Shown: positions 1 through 11,800 of the stretch, in pieces
How the letters are laid out: each line of letters begins with the position of its first letter
Numbering within the stretch: position 1 is the first letter of the stretch
From: Nematostella vectensis
Lineage: Eukaryota; Cnidaria; Anthozoa; Actiniaria; Edwardsiidae
DNA: 64,000 nt
Assembly: GCF_932526225.1 (NCBI RefSeq)
Contig: NC_064038.1
Location: 6,881,070 to 6,945,069 of the forward strand
Reading direction: 5' to 3'
Program-made: the position numbers and the translations under genes
Notes under the pieces: generated by a model
Told to the model about the DNA's origin: nothing
Databases searched by the model: none
The model's input: only the letters and a program-made list of their open reading frames with translations

Positions 1-521
1 CTCCATTGTTGCTTTGGGGAGATCTCTTACACTCGTTTTCTGTCATACGAGCTCCCTGCGCCTTTCTTGTATGTGTCACAACTGTGTTTTGGTTGACGTC
101 AATCATAACCTTTTAATTCTGCCAATTCTACATCTGTCACTTTAGATCGATCACAACCAAAACAACATCAAAGTAGATCGCCTTTTAAGCTACTGTTTTC
201 AAAGCCAGTACACACAAAGCCAGCAATTGAATAAAGCTCGATTTTTTTTCTTAGCTTTGCGTGCGTATGTATCTCTTGTCTACTTTCTTGGCACCTGGTG
301 CTTTCATTGGTTAACGGTCTAACGGCTGCTGTAACTGCGAAATGGCTTCCGTCACCAAAAAACAGTCGCGACGAAAAACACGAGGTGCAAGTGTGACTGA
401 GAACTAGTGTGATTATCTCTGCCGCCTGCTTAGTCTCTAGTAACTAAGACGAAGATTTTTTTAGCGCTTACCAAAAACGACAATTTTTTTAGCGCTTACC
501 AAAATGATTGTGTCATTTAAG
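1..521. other. 5' flank or intron of the RdRP gene, nothing recognised
   Basis: No convincing exon is seen here. The RdRP reading frame is closed by a TGA at 505-507, and the first usable acceptor AG is at 520-521, so this stretch is probably intron. The exons for the RdRP catalytic core are not in it and should lie upstream of the window, unless the gene is truncated. Confidence 0.4.
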
Positions 522-3500
522 GTCACATAATGTCCTTGGGAAACTTTTTCAAAAGTGTAACTCTTTGGAGCGCGCAAGACGCTTTATGACTGGCGACTCT
601 ACCAAAGACATCACAGTAGACCAAGACATGATCCTTGAGGGACACCAAAGCTATCTCGAGGATGCTATAGAGCAGCGGGACCGATACAACGCGAAGCTTG
701 AAGCACTTATGGCTCGCTATGGGCTAGAGAACGAGGGGGAAGTTCTGACAGGATGTCTTAACAGGGTTAGCTCACGACTTTCAGGTAAGAGCCTTTCTCT
801 CCCCCCCCCCCCCCCCCTCCCTCCTTTTACTGCTGCGTCCGTTCCTCCTTTTGCTCCTTGCCGCCCATCTTTCCTATCCCTCCCTTTTATCAAAACTGCA
901 TTCGTTCTTTCCTGTCCTTCCTTGGATCTTCTCCTAACCCTCCCCCTATCACAGCTGCCTCCCTTTCCTCCTATCCTTGTAACCTTTCTCTTAATTATTC
1001 CCACCCATCCCTTCACGCCCTAAACCTTTCGTCAATCCCTTTCCTCTCTTCCACGTTTTCCTGCCTGCTATAACACGTTCTTTCTTCGTTCTTCCCTTTC
1101 CCTCTTGCCTCTCCTCCTACTGCCTCTCTCTCCAACTCCTGCTTTATAGACTTTATAGTCCCTTTTACCACTACTAGGTTTTAGTTTGAAGTATAATATA
1201 TATTTGAATAATAATATAAAATTTATTTTATATCCTAAAGTAAACAGGTTTGGATTTGTTGAAAATGATACATGGCAACAAATATTTTATATTGATTAGA
1301 TGCCCATCTTGTTTATTCTGACAATCGTAATGAGACATTCATTCCCCAGGCAAGACAGACGAGAAATTCGAGGTTGCGCAAATGATACAAGCGAGTTTAG
1401 CGTCAACGAGAAATAACCTACGACACGAGTTTTACGAAGAATTCGGAGGGGAAACGAATGTTCTAGACTTCTTCAAGAGGGAGGAGAGCTTTCCAGACGG
1501 AGTCCTTCAGAAAGCGTCTGCCTGGTACGCTGCTACTTACCAGAATCATCCATCACGCGAACGAGAAGAGAGTGCAATGAGTGCTGCCCAGAGCTCAGGA
1601 ATACCCAGTGACTTTGCTGCGCTAAGTATGTCACATGCACCAGGGCCCAAAACGAGGTCTATGGCCAAAAAGGAAAAGGAAAACATCGAGACGGTACTAC
1701 TGAGTTTTCCATGGGTCGTTGACCGACTTCTATCTCATATCAAGCAAGAAGCAGTCAAAGTAAGCCAAGATAATGGGGTGCCAAAGACCCTAGAGGGGAT
1801 CCAAGAACTCGTATCTGAACAAGCAAGACACCATTTCACGACATTGAAGCTGACCATGCTGGAAGACTTCGAAATCCGTAGACGGCGTAGAATAATGACT
1901 ATGGGCCTCATTCGCGTTCAAGGCGTCAGGCTTTGCTTGACGGGCTCTTCCCTTCACTTGCTAGAAACTGGCGGTAAGAACGTGCCCCCGGTAAAACTTT
2001 TCGCCTACTTTGATTGGAGCACCACTAAAAGGTTGCAAGGTTTAAATCTTGAAAGGCTAGCCAGAGCACTTGAACCTTCCTATGGTAGACAGATCCCAAG
2101 AGGAAGTCCTCCACTTCTTTGCTACAAATCCCAATCTGCAGGGTCCCCCGACTTGCACATCTCAGCCGATCTGTCCCAGATGCTAAAGTCTGCGTACATT
2201 ATCGCGCACTTGCTTTCCCGGCCCAAACTGATACATGTTCTGCTGGTACTGATGCACTGGGGGCGGCGTAGGCATATCGTCGGAGAGGCAAGGGATAGCT
2301 TCATGTCTACGGAAGACCTCGGCGTGTTATTCTTGACTTTCTGTGAGAAGGAGCAGCTAGTTGACCAGGTACGTCGAGACCAATCCCAAGAAACATGTAG
2401 CCTTGCAACTAGGATGCCCATACCCTTGGCTTGATTTTTCTGGTTTAGCTCTAGAAAAAAAGGCTCATATAGAAGGTGTATTTGGAACTTGAGAGATTTG
2501 TTATCGTATGCGAGAGGAACATTCTTGCATAGGAAGATTATGCGAACAACTTCAGGAAATAGGCATTCCTCAATCAAGGACGAATTATAATAAAAAAAGC
2601 ATTAAAATACCGCTTGTTCGCAGCGGCCAAACAAGGCCAACCCAGGGAGAGGTAACTGTAGCGTTCAAACTTAAAATACTCGTCTACCAATCAAAATGCT
2701 GGCTCGCACCCACGTACATTATTGATTGACAGAGTGACGGCTGAATAGTGACCACGGCAAGTGGCAAATCTTTATCGAAAGCTTGTACGAATAGCACGTG
2801 TTTTCACGAATTGCTTTTTCACACACTTCAGATTTCCAGGCAATCCGCATTCGAGCATGCAAAGGAACTGGTTTCAGATCCTACTGGCAAGGAGGAATAT
2901 ATCAAGCAAGAAATCTTTGGCCCTGGCCTTGAAAATAGCGACCTCAATACTGGCTTCGGTAAGTTGTTGAACCAAAATCAATCTACAGCTATTTCAATAA
3001 ACGTTGTCAAAGAGCGCTCTGTCGCACGCGCCCATACCGCGAGGTGGTATGGGTAATATATGTTGTAAAAGGTTTTCGGTAAATATGCCGCAGTCTTATA
3101 GTGAAGACCTTCGCTGGCGAGTTATCTGGATGGTACAGTTTCTTTGATTTTCTATCGAAGACACTGCGACATTTTTTCTATTTACCGCGTACCTTATAAA
3201 AGGTATCTGCAAAAATAGGTACAAAAATAGGGACGACAACGGCAACGCAAAAGACGACGGCAGAATGCAATTGAGAATTCAAAGAGCCAGAAGTGAAATA
3301 TACTCTGAAATGGATTCTGTCTAATACATCTCAGCCGTTGTTCTTCAAACGACAACGTGAAAACTCCAAGTTTCATGGTGTAGCGAGGAACGTGTGCGCT
3401 AAAACTAGACTATACTTGTTCGCTATGCTAAAGATACTAGGTTTTACTATAGTTTTTTTGGGAATACATAAACGAGTGAATTTTATCTAAACTAGTTGAA

Positions 3501-6500
3501 AATTGAGCGCAAAGTATGAACGCATTTTGGGTTCTCCCTGCAGTCGGTCCCCGTCGTCGTTGCTTTTTTGTTCAAGCACTTTGCCATCGGGTTTTCTTTC
3601 AGTGTGACTACGAAGTTTTCGTTTGACACCTCTTACGGGATAGGTGCCAAACCTGCCCTTGTTTCCTTGTTTAAGGACGTGCAGATATATAGTTAGAAAA
3701 TTACCAGACTGGTCTGCCATCAAGATAGCGTTCAACGAAGTTCGTGTCGGCGGTGAAGGATGGCAAAGCTTGAAACAACATATATTACCCATACCACCTC
3801 GCGATATGGGCGCGTACGGCAGAGCGCTCTTTGACAACGTTTATTGAAATAGCTGTATGAATTTAACACGTAGCCCACGGAAGCCACGGTCACGTGGCCA
3901 GGATTTGTCGAGAGGAGGGACAAGATGCGCAGGCATATGCCCCAAACATCTAAGATTTTTCACATGAGAAAAGAAAACGCCGAAGAATAAACAAACCAAT
4001 GACGATTTTTGCAACTAGGATATGCAAAGTACCCGCTTTCACGAACATCAAGCCACATCACGGACATTACGACAATCTCACCAAGTTACTTCCGGAGGGC
4101 TGACGGAAACCTCGACCGACAAATAACAAAAAAAATCAGTCACATCCTCAAAAAAACTTCAAATTGACACACTCAATTTTGAAATCTTTTTCGGGTTTTC
4201 CGTTTAAAATCATATCAGAATCAGCGGATTCTAATAGATTCCTTTGTTTTATAACCTTTAAATAGTAGCAATCTAGCCCCCAAAATGCAGGAAAAAGGAA
4301 ACTTTCAAATTATGAAAAGGGAATATAATTTGATTGAAAGCTCTACAGAACTTTGAATATTGGCGCTCATTTAATGTAAGCTTCTAAAATTGGACCGTGA
4401 TCATATATTTTCAATTTGCAGGAAATGCGCTTGTCGGATTTTTTAAAAGCTATAGCTTGGATCCTGGTGGCGATTCAGAAAACTCACTAAATAGACTACA
4501 AAACCCTGTAGATCCCGGAAACTTTTTGTTCCCCGAAGAGCTGAGCAACGAGCAGATTAAAAGGTAAGAAAAAGAATTTTTGAGCGAATGGAACAGCAGA
4601 ACTTTTAATCACGAACGCGCACTATTAAAAGTCATTGCCTTCACTCAGTGCAGAGCTCCTTAGAAATAGACCAGAAACTACAATAGAGAGTTCAAAATTA
4701 ACCGAAAATACACTAAAGTAAACACAGTCTATTTATAAGCCTTTTTATTATATCAAAATAAAAAAAAATTAAGGGAGAAATAGTTTTGAAGTAATGAATT
4801 TCGCAAACTTGTTGTTTGTCCGTGCCAGCACCTGAATTACGCCATTTCAAATGAGCGCGCGCTGTGTTTGATTTCGCAATGAATATCTGTCCCTGTTGTT
4901 TAGAAAATGGACTATAAACACTTTCTCAAATATGCCTAATAGTTCTTTAACAGTTTTTAGAACTTTGAAGTTATCATAATTAATTTTTAATCGTACTGTT
5001 TTACTTTTTGCTTTCCATTCCTCCGGAAGTTACGGAGGTCCGCACTCAACAAAGAGACTGACTGACGAGGTACTGATGTAGAAAAAATAATTATGTCATA
5101 AATGCTCTTCTCATGCTATGTCCAGGTTTTGTGATGCCGCTCTGCACGCCTACCACGAGATAGCCACGTGCAACGGACTCGACAGCCTGCTGAAGAACTC
5201 TGACCAGGATCTTCTGAAGGAACTAGAAGAATCGCTATCTCTCCCCAGGACCACCTGGGGTGCTGTTCGCTTCGCGGAGGATTTTGTGTCTATTGGGCTA
5301 AAGAAATTGACCGGCGCCTCTATCTTCATCCGCCCAGGTCAGTATAGAATGAAATAGGTCCATACGCCTAGATCAGGACTTATAGAATCAAATAGGTCCG
5401 TACGCCCAGGTCAGTATAGAATCAAATAGTATGAGATTTGTATAACCAAAAATATTGTCTGGCCTTTTTATACTTGCATGCATTATAATTTCCAGTGAAG
5501 AAAGGGCCTGGATACGTTATGGAGATAACTGGTACGTACCTGACACTGTTCAAGGCACAGACGGAGCTGTACCGCATGGAACAACTAACTCAGGATACCT
5601 CAGCCTACAACCACCTCGTCAAGAACGGCAAAAGATTCATCTTCATGGGTCAGAGCGGACCTTTAGATAATGTCTGTGCAAAACAGCTGAAGAAAGGAGA
5701 CTTTGCGTTAAATCTCATAGAAGTTACCAGTGAGAGCGGTGTAGACGAGGTGAAACTGGTGAAAGCCGTCGAAGAACAGTTTAAGGTAAGTGGGTGGCTT
5801 GCATGGGGGGCGGTTCGCCTACACACAATTCCTTATTATTTTCAAGTAAAAACCGAAAATAAAAATGGAAGTACCAGGCTGGATAAAGAGACACGTAGTA
5901 TAGCATGTGTGTTTGGGCGTGCGTAAAGGGCTGGGTGACTAGGTGGCGTGGAAAGGCGCATGTGTGTAGGTACAAGCGCGGGGGATTACAACTTACTGGC
6001 GCAATAGCAGCTCCAATATCGCGCTCTTCACTCTCTCAGAGTAACATTGTCTTTTGCATCCTCAGGTGACGGAGCTCCGTCTTGATTACCTGCACGGGTC
6101 ACGTGACCTACGTGTGAGCGTAGAGTTCGGGAGCATTTACGTGTGCAATGGGCATCAATGGGTTATCGGAGCGAAGGTGCAGCAAGTGGAGGACACACTG
6201 AGAAGGGGTGGAGCACATGGTTAGAGATTTCGCAATTTTACTTTTCTTCCAGGGAGGGTTGGGGGGGGGGGGGGGTAGTAGTCGCGGTAAGGGATCCGGT
6301 AATTTTACTTCCTAGGGGGGAGGGGATTTGTTTTCTCAAATTGTAGTCTTGTCTCTCCATTGGTGAAAAACAAAGAAAAATGGTTATCTTTTATGATTAA
6401 TACAAATTACCCAATACCACTTATCAACTTATGGTATGATTTGGTAACCATAATTTTGTATTTTCGTTCACAAGGGAAATCAAGGAGACAAATGCATCCC

Positions 6501-7159
6501 CTAAGTCAATTCGCTCAAAGGCTCTAGGATAGTGATTCGCTCTTTTGTTTTAAGGTTCTCCCTCAGTCAAATGGAACCCGCAAAGAACATTCGCACAGTC
6601 CTGGCGGGCAGCATTTCCTGACGCAGTTCAAACCAGCACGACCTCCAAGTACGTCCTCGAGGTGAAACAGGGCAAACATAGCGGCCTAACGATAGTCTTC
6701 AACGACAAGCTGGAGTTCGAGTCGTTCCGGACCCCGCCATTCAGGTGGCTCGAAGTGGACATGAAGTCCCCACGTGCAACGAGCGCTAGAACCGCAGACA
6801 CAGACATACGCCTCATTATGACGTCACAGCGAGAAATCACGAGGGAAGACGCCGAGTCTCTCCCCAACTACCAATCATACGCCTCACAGCGCATGCTACA
6901 GATGGAGAATAATAACGTAAGCATTGCGCCCGCATTCCGCAGCAAAGTGGCAAGCCCGCGTAAGGAGATGACCAGCATTTACCGAGTGAGTACTGGGGTC
7001 GTCTTCCTCGAGGAGTGCACAAGTGTGGGGATTGGGCCGAATACCCAGGCTAAGACGAATGTGACACTGTTTGCGAAGGAGCTTTCAGGCGATGCGCCCC
7101 GAGAGGCTGCTAAGGCGGTGCTGCGTGCCGCAAAGACCCTGAGACCGTACATTCGCTGA
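522..7159 (+). CDS. Cellular RNA-dependent RNA polymerase, C-terminal part, fused to a nucleotidyltransferase-like domain (5' partial)
   Basis: RDR-family enzymes copy RNA into dsRNA for small-RNA silencing. Eight exons join in frame: 522-784, 1350-2368, 2832-2958, 4422-4563, 5126-5337, 5496-5785, 6066-6207 and 6567-7159, about 928 residues ending in TGA. Residues 1-215 match the RDR tail: NVLGKLF, a Tyr-rich helix before YGLENEGEVLTG, KASAWYAATY (about 142-151) and SFPWVVDRLL (about 206-215). The catalytic DxDGD loop would lie upstream of the window. Residues about 275-560 resemble a TUTase/PAP fold: LTGSS (284-288), a DLSQ...PKLIHVLLVLMHWGRRR helical segment (361-395), and a PAP-associated-like LVGFF...NPVDPGN...FCDAALHAY part. 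The Asp triad is missing. The last 280 residues are unassigned. Introns hold a Tc1-like element and a MITE fragment (about 4075-4210). The RdRP call is firm; the NTase call rests on motif pattern only. Confidence 0.82.
2986..3855. mobile_element. Non-autonomous Tc1/mariner-like element with long TIRs, TA target site
   Basis: The ends CAGCTATTTCAATAAACG and its complement are flanked by TA on both sides (2984-2985 and 3856-3857). The inverted repeats run about 80 bp with a few mismatches and include GTTGTCAAAGAGCGCTCTG. Inside, from about 3084, a short frame starts MPQSYSEDLRWRVIWMVQ and stops soon after. It resembles the first helix of Tc1/IS630-type transposases, so this is a deletion derivative. 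It lies in intron 3 of the RdRP gene. Confidence 0.75.
5331..5432 (+). repeat. Tandem triplication of an RdRP exon 5' splice site
   Basis: The exon end and donor CGCCCAG|GTCAGTATAG (boundary 5337/5338) recur as a degenerate copy (CGCCTAGATCAGG) and again as a perfect copy at 5403-5418. The unit is about 36 bp and includes AGAATSAAATAGGTCC. The third copy keeps a GTCAGT donor 72 nt downstream. Using it would be in frame but would meet the TAG in the repeat. Confidence 0.75.
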
Positions 7160-7412
7160 GACCCTGAGACCGTAGATTTGCTGAGACCCTGAGACCGTAC
7201 ATTCGCTGAGACCCTGAGACCGTAAATTCGCTGAGACCCTGAGACCGTACATTCGCTGAGACCTGAGACCGTACATTCGCTGAGACCCTGAGACCGTACA
7301 TTCGCTGAGACCCTGAGACCGTACATTCGCTGAGACCGTACATTCGCTGAGACCTGAGACCGTACATTCGCTGAGACCCTGAGACCGTACATTCGCTGAG
7401 ACCGTACATTCG
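7129..7412 (+). repeat. 25-bp tandem array beginning at the RdRP stop codon
   Basis: The unit GACCCTGAGACCGTACATTC plus GCTGA is repeated about a dozen times, with shortened units such as GACCTGAGACC and GAGACCGTACATTCGCT. The first unit encodes the last residues TLRPYIR and the stop, so the array grew from the end of the coding sequence into the 3' UTR. ORFs on either strand here are repeat artefacts. Confidence 0.9.
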
Positions 7413-8178
7413 CTCAGATTGTAACACCAGCTAAAACCAGCAGCTTATAACAGACGGATGAAAGCAGAAACTTTAAAACGCGAAACAAACAAATGAGACC
7501 AGAAATACTGAAACGTGTAACAGAGCATCCTCGGGGACCCAGGGCGACGCGGAAAGCGGAAGCGGGAGCAAGCGCGAAGGCGAAAGAGGGGAAGCAGACG
7601 CTTACCCTCTTTCTGTACTCCAAACCCTTGTATCATTCAGATAATCACACGTCTGATAACTAGTGTTTTTTTATTCTTGAATTTCTTCTGAGAGATGATG
7701 TTAACTGACGATATAATCAGTTTATAAGCGTAAATTTCAGTGGCGTGATGAAGTTTTAGCATGCTTAGATAGTAGTTGAGATTTGCCCTTGATCCCATTG
7801 TTTCAACCCATACTTTCAAGCTCGGGTGGATCTAATAATTCATTTAATCGATTACACAAACGTTAAAATAAAAACACAATACACACACACACAGCATGTT
7901 TCACATTATAACAAAAACTATCATTCAAATAATTATTTAAAAAGTTTTCTTACAGGTTTTGATTTTTAATTATTTCATTCCTCTGTTTGTAATTTCAACG
8001 TATAACGAGGTGGTGCGTACTTTGTAACGTCATTAGTGCTGAAACCCTAACACGCAAAGATATAAGCCATTCGATTGATTTTAGAGCCACCTGTCTTTGA
8101 TATAAAACTTATACGTGAATAAAGCAGTTGATTTTAATAAAGCAGTCTCTATATGTGAACAGTATGTACCTGCTTATA
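7413..8178. other. Intergenic region between RdRP and TIPIN (convergent 3' ends)
   Basis: This AT-rich sequence has a short (CA)n run near 7882 and AATAAA-like motifs near 7866, any of which could serve the RdRP transcript. No coding exon is supported. Confidence 0.4.
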
Positions 8179-8422
8179 GCCGCATTGTCAGCAGTTTACT
8201 TCCGGTCGATTACGTAACAATCTCCGATGATTTTTAACAGAAAACGCGAAAAATATTTCAAAATATTGAAAGCAGTGTGTTTACTGGAAGTTTCTTTGAG
8301 GATGTGATTGATAATTTAGAGCGGATGGTATGTTTAATATCTCGGATTTTAATCGATTCTTTTGTCTTTCAACGGTTGAGGTTTCCGTCGGACCTCGGGA
8401 AGTACACTGGTGACAATGCGGC
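8179..8422. mobile_element. MITE, copy 1 of a family with GCCGCATTGTCA ends
   Basis: It begins GCCGCATTGTCAGCAGTTTAC and ends GGTGACAATGCGGC. Internally it has CTTCCGG and TTTCCGTCGGACCTC. The same ends bound elements at 31905-32150 and 46593-46814, and a half copy lies at about 4075-4210. It carries no coding capacity. Confidence 0.75.
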
Positions 8423-8433
8423 TTTATTAGGTT

Positions 8434-8725
8434 ATGGTATAACTAGAAAGACTTCAGACAAGCTGTAGAAAAACTAGATGGTCTCCCCAGGCGTGGTGTA
8501 GACAAGCTATAGATCATGAATGTTGATATCAGATATGTTGAACGCCTCTGTGAAGTGCAAAGATATAGGTATGGTGGACGTTGGTTACCAAATATAACAC
8601 AGGGCCTGAAACAAGAGTAATCTACACAAGGTTGAAAAAGTATGTTGAACGCCTCTGTGAAGTGCAAAGAAGTTGCGTTGAATAGTCTATTTCACCTTCA
8701 CAAAGGCATTCAACATACTTTTTTT
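8434..8725. repeat. Dispersed repeat related to 14626-14870
   Basis: GGTATAACTAGAAAGACT, CAGACAAGCTGTAGAAAAAC, GGCGTGGTGTAGACAAG and ACGCCTCTGTGAA appear in the same order here and at 14626-14870. A shorter match is near 40854. Both full copies end in a fold-back that contains CTTTTT...AACCTTGTGTT. This is probably a non-autonomous transposon family. Confidence 0.65.
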
Positions 8726-8824
8726 TAGCCTTGTGTTAATTTATAGCTTGCTTATTACGTTATCAATTTTCACAAATACAGACAAACATTTGCATCAGTG
8801 ACGTCGTGATTCGAACCCCTTTTT

Positions 8825-11800
8825 CTAATCGGGAGTGATTTCTGGTTGCTCTGTTGCTTTCGGTGGAAGCTGTACCTCCACGAGGAGAGGTTCTACCTCT
8901 TTGGCTAGAATCTCTATCGCCTTGGATGGAAAATATATCTCTTTCTCTTGAACCTCTGCCTCAATTTGTGAAATGCCGTTCTTTGTCTGTGAAACTCCAG
9001 TCTCTTCCGGTGAAACTTCGGTCTCTTCCATTGAAATTTCGTTCTCTTTCGATAAAACTTCGGCCTCTTTCGGTGAAGTTTCGGTCTGTTTCGGTGAAAC
9101 TTTGGTCACTTTCGGCGAAACTTCGATCTCTTTCGGTAAACCTTCGGCGTCTTCTCTAATAATTCCTGTGCCTTCAGTTGCGATAAGCTCTGGCCGAGTG
9201 TCAGTTTCCATTGGCTGATTCTCTGCTATCGATACTTGTATTGCCTTTCTGCGCTCAATAGCTTTAAGCCTGTTCTGGCGAATGCGCTCAAGCTGGTCAG
9301 CGGTCAACTCAACCTGTGAAAAATAAATGTTCTGTGCTTTTGTTCTCATTCAGTCGAATTTTGATTTTCGATATTGACTGCCCATCCCCTTTCAAATACA
9401 ATTTTAATGAGAACCCTATATAAGAACGCCCATTTCAACAATTTCCAAGAACATGCTAATATCTTTTTTTCCTTTTTTTTTTAAACTGAAATTTAAGAAC
9501 ATCCATAAGAACAATTTAGGCCATTGCTCCAAAAATATGATTTTTCTTGGGGGGGGGGGGGGGGGGGGGCTTGAGTTTGTGAGTTTTCTGATAAAAATCT
9601 TACCCCCCCCCCCCTCCGAAAGAATAAAAAGGTTTTTTTACGCAATTTAATGGGTCCACGGGACGTTTATTATCGGATTTGGCTACAAAAATGTTTGATG
9701 TATAGATTTATGATATACCAGAGTGATATAGGAAGCCTTTTTATCTATTAGCGTATGCTTTATAGTTTTGTCTACAAATAGCTCGTCTATTGTAAACCGG
9801 AAGTGGACTTTCCGCTGTTGGTCTGCAGCCTCAATCAAGATCAACCGATGAAAATGTACGCTTTTTCACACTTGACAAAATAACGTGTGACGGAAACTCT
9901 TTAAGGATAAACTTACCGGGGCTTCTTTAGCAGAAGTCGTTGTATCTGGAGCAGTATGTACACTCTATTAAACAAAGAAAATACGGCTTAACCTCAAATT
10001 TGCCACCTCAGTATTTGTACACTATACAAGCTTGTGCCAGCTGCAATCATTGCCATTGACCGTCAGGGTATATATCTTCAAGTTTTAAGAAACAAAACAA
10101 GCTACCAAGTAAGTCAAAGGACCATTTTCCAGATTGTTAAATTTGGCGCGCAAGAACAATACTTTGCAGTACACTCTTTTTTTATAAGAACCTTTTTTAC
10201 AAGAACTTCTTAGAGCCTTATATTTCACCAAGTTTTAAGAACATGCTAAAAACATGCCGAGGCTAAGATAGCAGATTTTGTTTTTCTTTTTTAGTCCTGA
10301 TGCGGTCTAAAATGCAGAATCAAATTGTGACCAGAGTAACAACCTCATTATTGCTATTGATCATTAGTGTAATTCTTTTACTAATAATTCATTAGGTTTT
10401 ATATTCTTATATACACTAAAATTTGAGAACATCGTTAAGAACATATTCAACCTTAAAATGTCCCAAAAATAAGAACGGCCCAGCCTTACCTGAAAACTAG
10501 ACGTTCTTATAAAAAAGAGTGCATCCCCGTCTCTAACTTTTTAGTCCTTTGATATTAAAGCCTGAAGCTAAACACCAGGTAAAAAGGGCTTAGAAAGGTA
10601 GGAAATAAAGCTGTAAATATCTGTAGAACGGCCTGTTAAAGCATTCTTGTAAAAATAAAACAAAGGGCTCTGCCTACCTCAAATCCGATATTGGGTACTT
10701 GTCCCGTATTCAGCTCACTTGAACCGATAGCTCCCACTAAGTAATGAGAAAATGATTCTCAACTACGATAGCTACTTGTAGGCTTTGATAGTTTTTCCGG
10801 CACGAAAATCCCGAAAACACGATGTTCGCATACCATGGCCGCCATCTTGGATAACGCGATCCGCAGGAGGAGGGGGAGAAAAAATGCGTGGCGTGGGGGG
10901 AGGGGGAAAAGAACTTTTCCCCCTCTCCCCCTTCCCGGCGCATTTTTTCTCCCCTCCCCGCTGCGGATGGCGTTGAAGGCTGTGGTTTCCTGTGGCAAAT
11001 CAGCGAGCCCGCAGCATATGGAGCTAGATACGAGCATTGAATTATCCGCCTCTCGCCCCTCCACATCAATTTATCTCGTTTGCTCGTCACAGGGTTCCCG
11101 TGTTTATATCTTCTTTTCGTCTTTGTTTTGGATTTCTAAACCCCTAAGGATGCTTGCAGTGGAGCCTATTTAAGGCTAAAGCTTATGACATTTTGTTCGC
11201 TACACAATATTCAGGAAAGGTTGCGAGAAAGGTACTATTTCATTGACAAATATTGCACCCTCAAGTCAAAGGTTAGATTAACACTTTTAGCTTGGAACCA
11301 AGCCAATGAACTGCGATTCTTTAATTTTAAATGGCTGGTTGTGTTGTTTTGTATGGTTGTGTTGTATGATTGGGCGCAACACTGACATGGCTTGCCTTGA
11401 CCATTGTTTCAAGGGCGTGCTCTTAATGACGGAGTGCAAACGGTCTTGGTGACTGGTTACGCGCTTAGTGCTATCAATATTGTTTTAAGGACATACTCCA
11501 AAAACAGAATGTGCGCAGTCTAGTTGACTCTGGTAAGGTTGGTTCTCACTAGGACGAAAGCGCAAGCGTAAGCGCAAACGGAAGCGCAACACAAGTGAGA
11601 ATCGGTCAAACACAAGCGCAAGCGCGAGAAAATCAAGCAGTTGTGTTCTATTGCGCTTATGTTCTAGTGAGAATCGGAAAACTACGTGCGTTCCGCTTGC
11701 GCTTACGTCCAAGTGAGAACCAACCTGTGGCGCGCTTTTAGCTATGTATGTTTACCATCAAGTTGATTCTCGTCGTCGGAGCTTTCCTTGTCTGCTACCT

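Noticed and set aside
508-521. Start of the RdRP reading frame at a TTG
   Set aside because: This is only the point after an in-frame stop. The exon more likely begins at the acceptor AG at 520-521, as the protein match starts mid-domain.
7085-7427. Three overlapping minus-strand ORFs with MYGLRVSANVRSQ repeats
   Set aside because: They come from the 25-bp array at the RdRP stop codon; no splice or start context.
8825-9349. XPA or SMARCAL1 as the identity of the LTADQLERIRQNR exon
   Set aside because: The same type of RPA-binding helix occurs there, but upstream exons carry a full Swi3 domain and no XPA zinc finger is present, so TIPIN fits.
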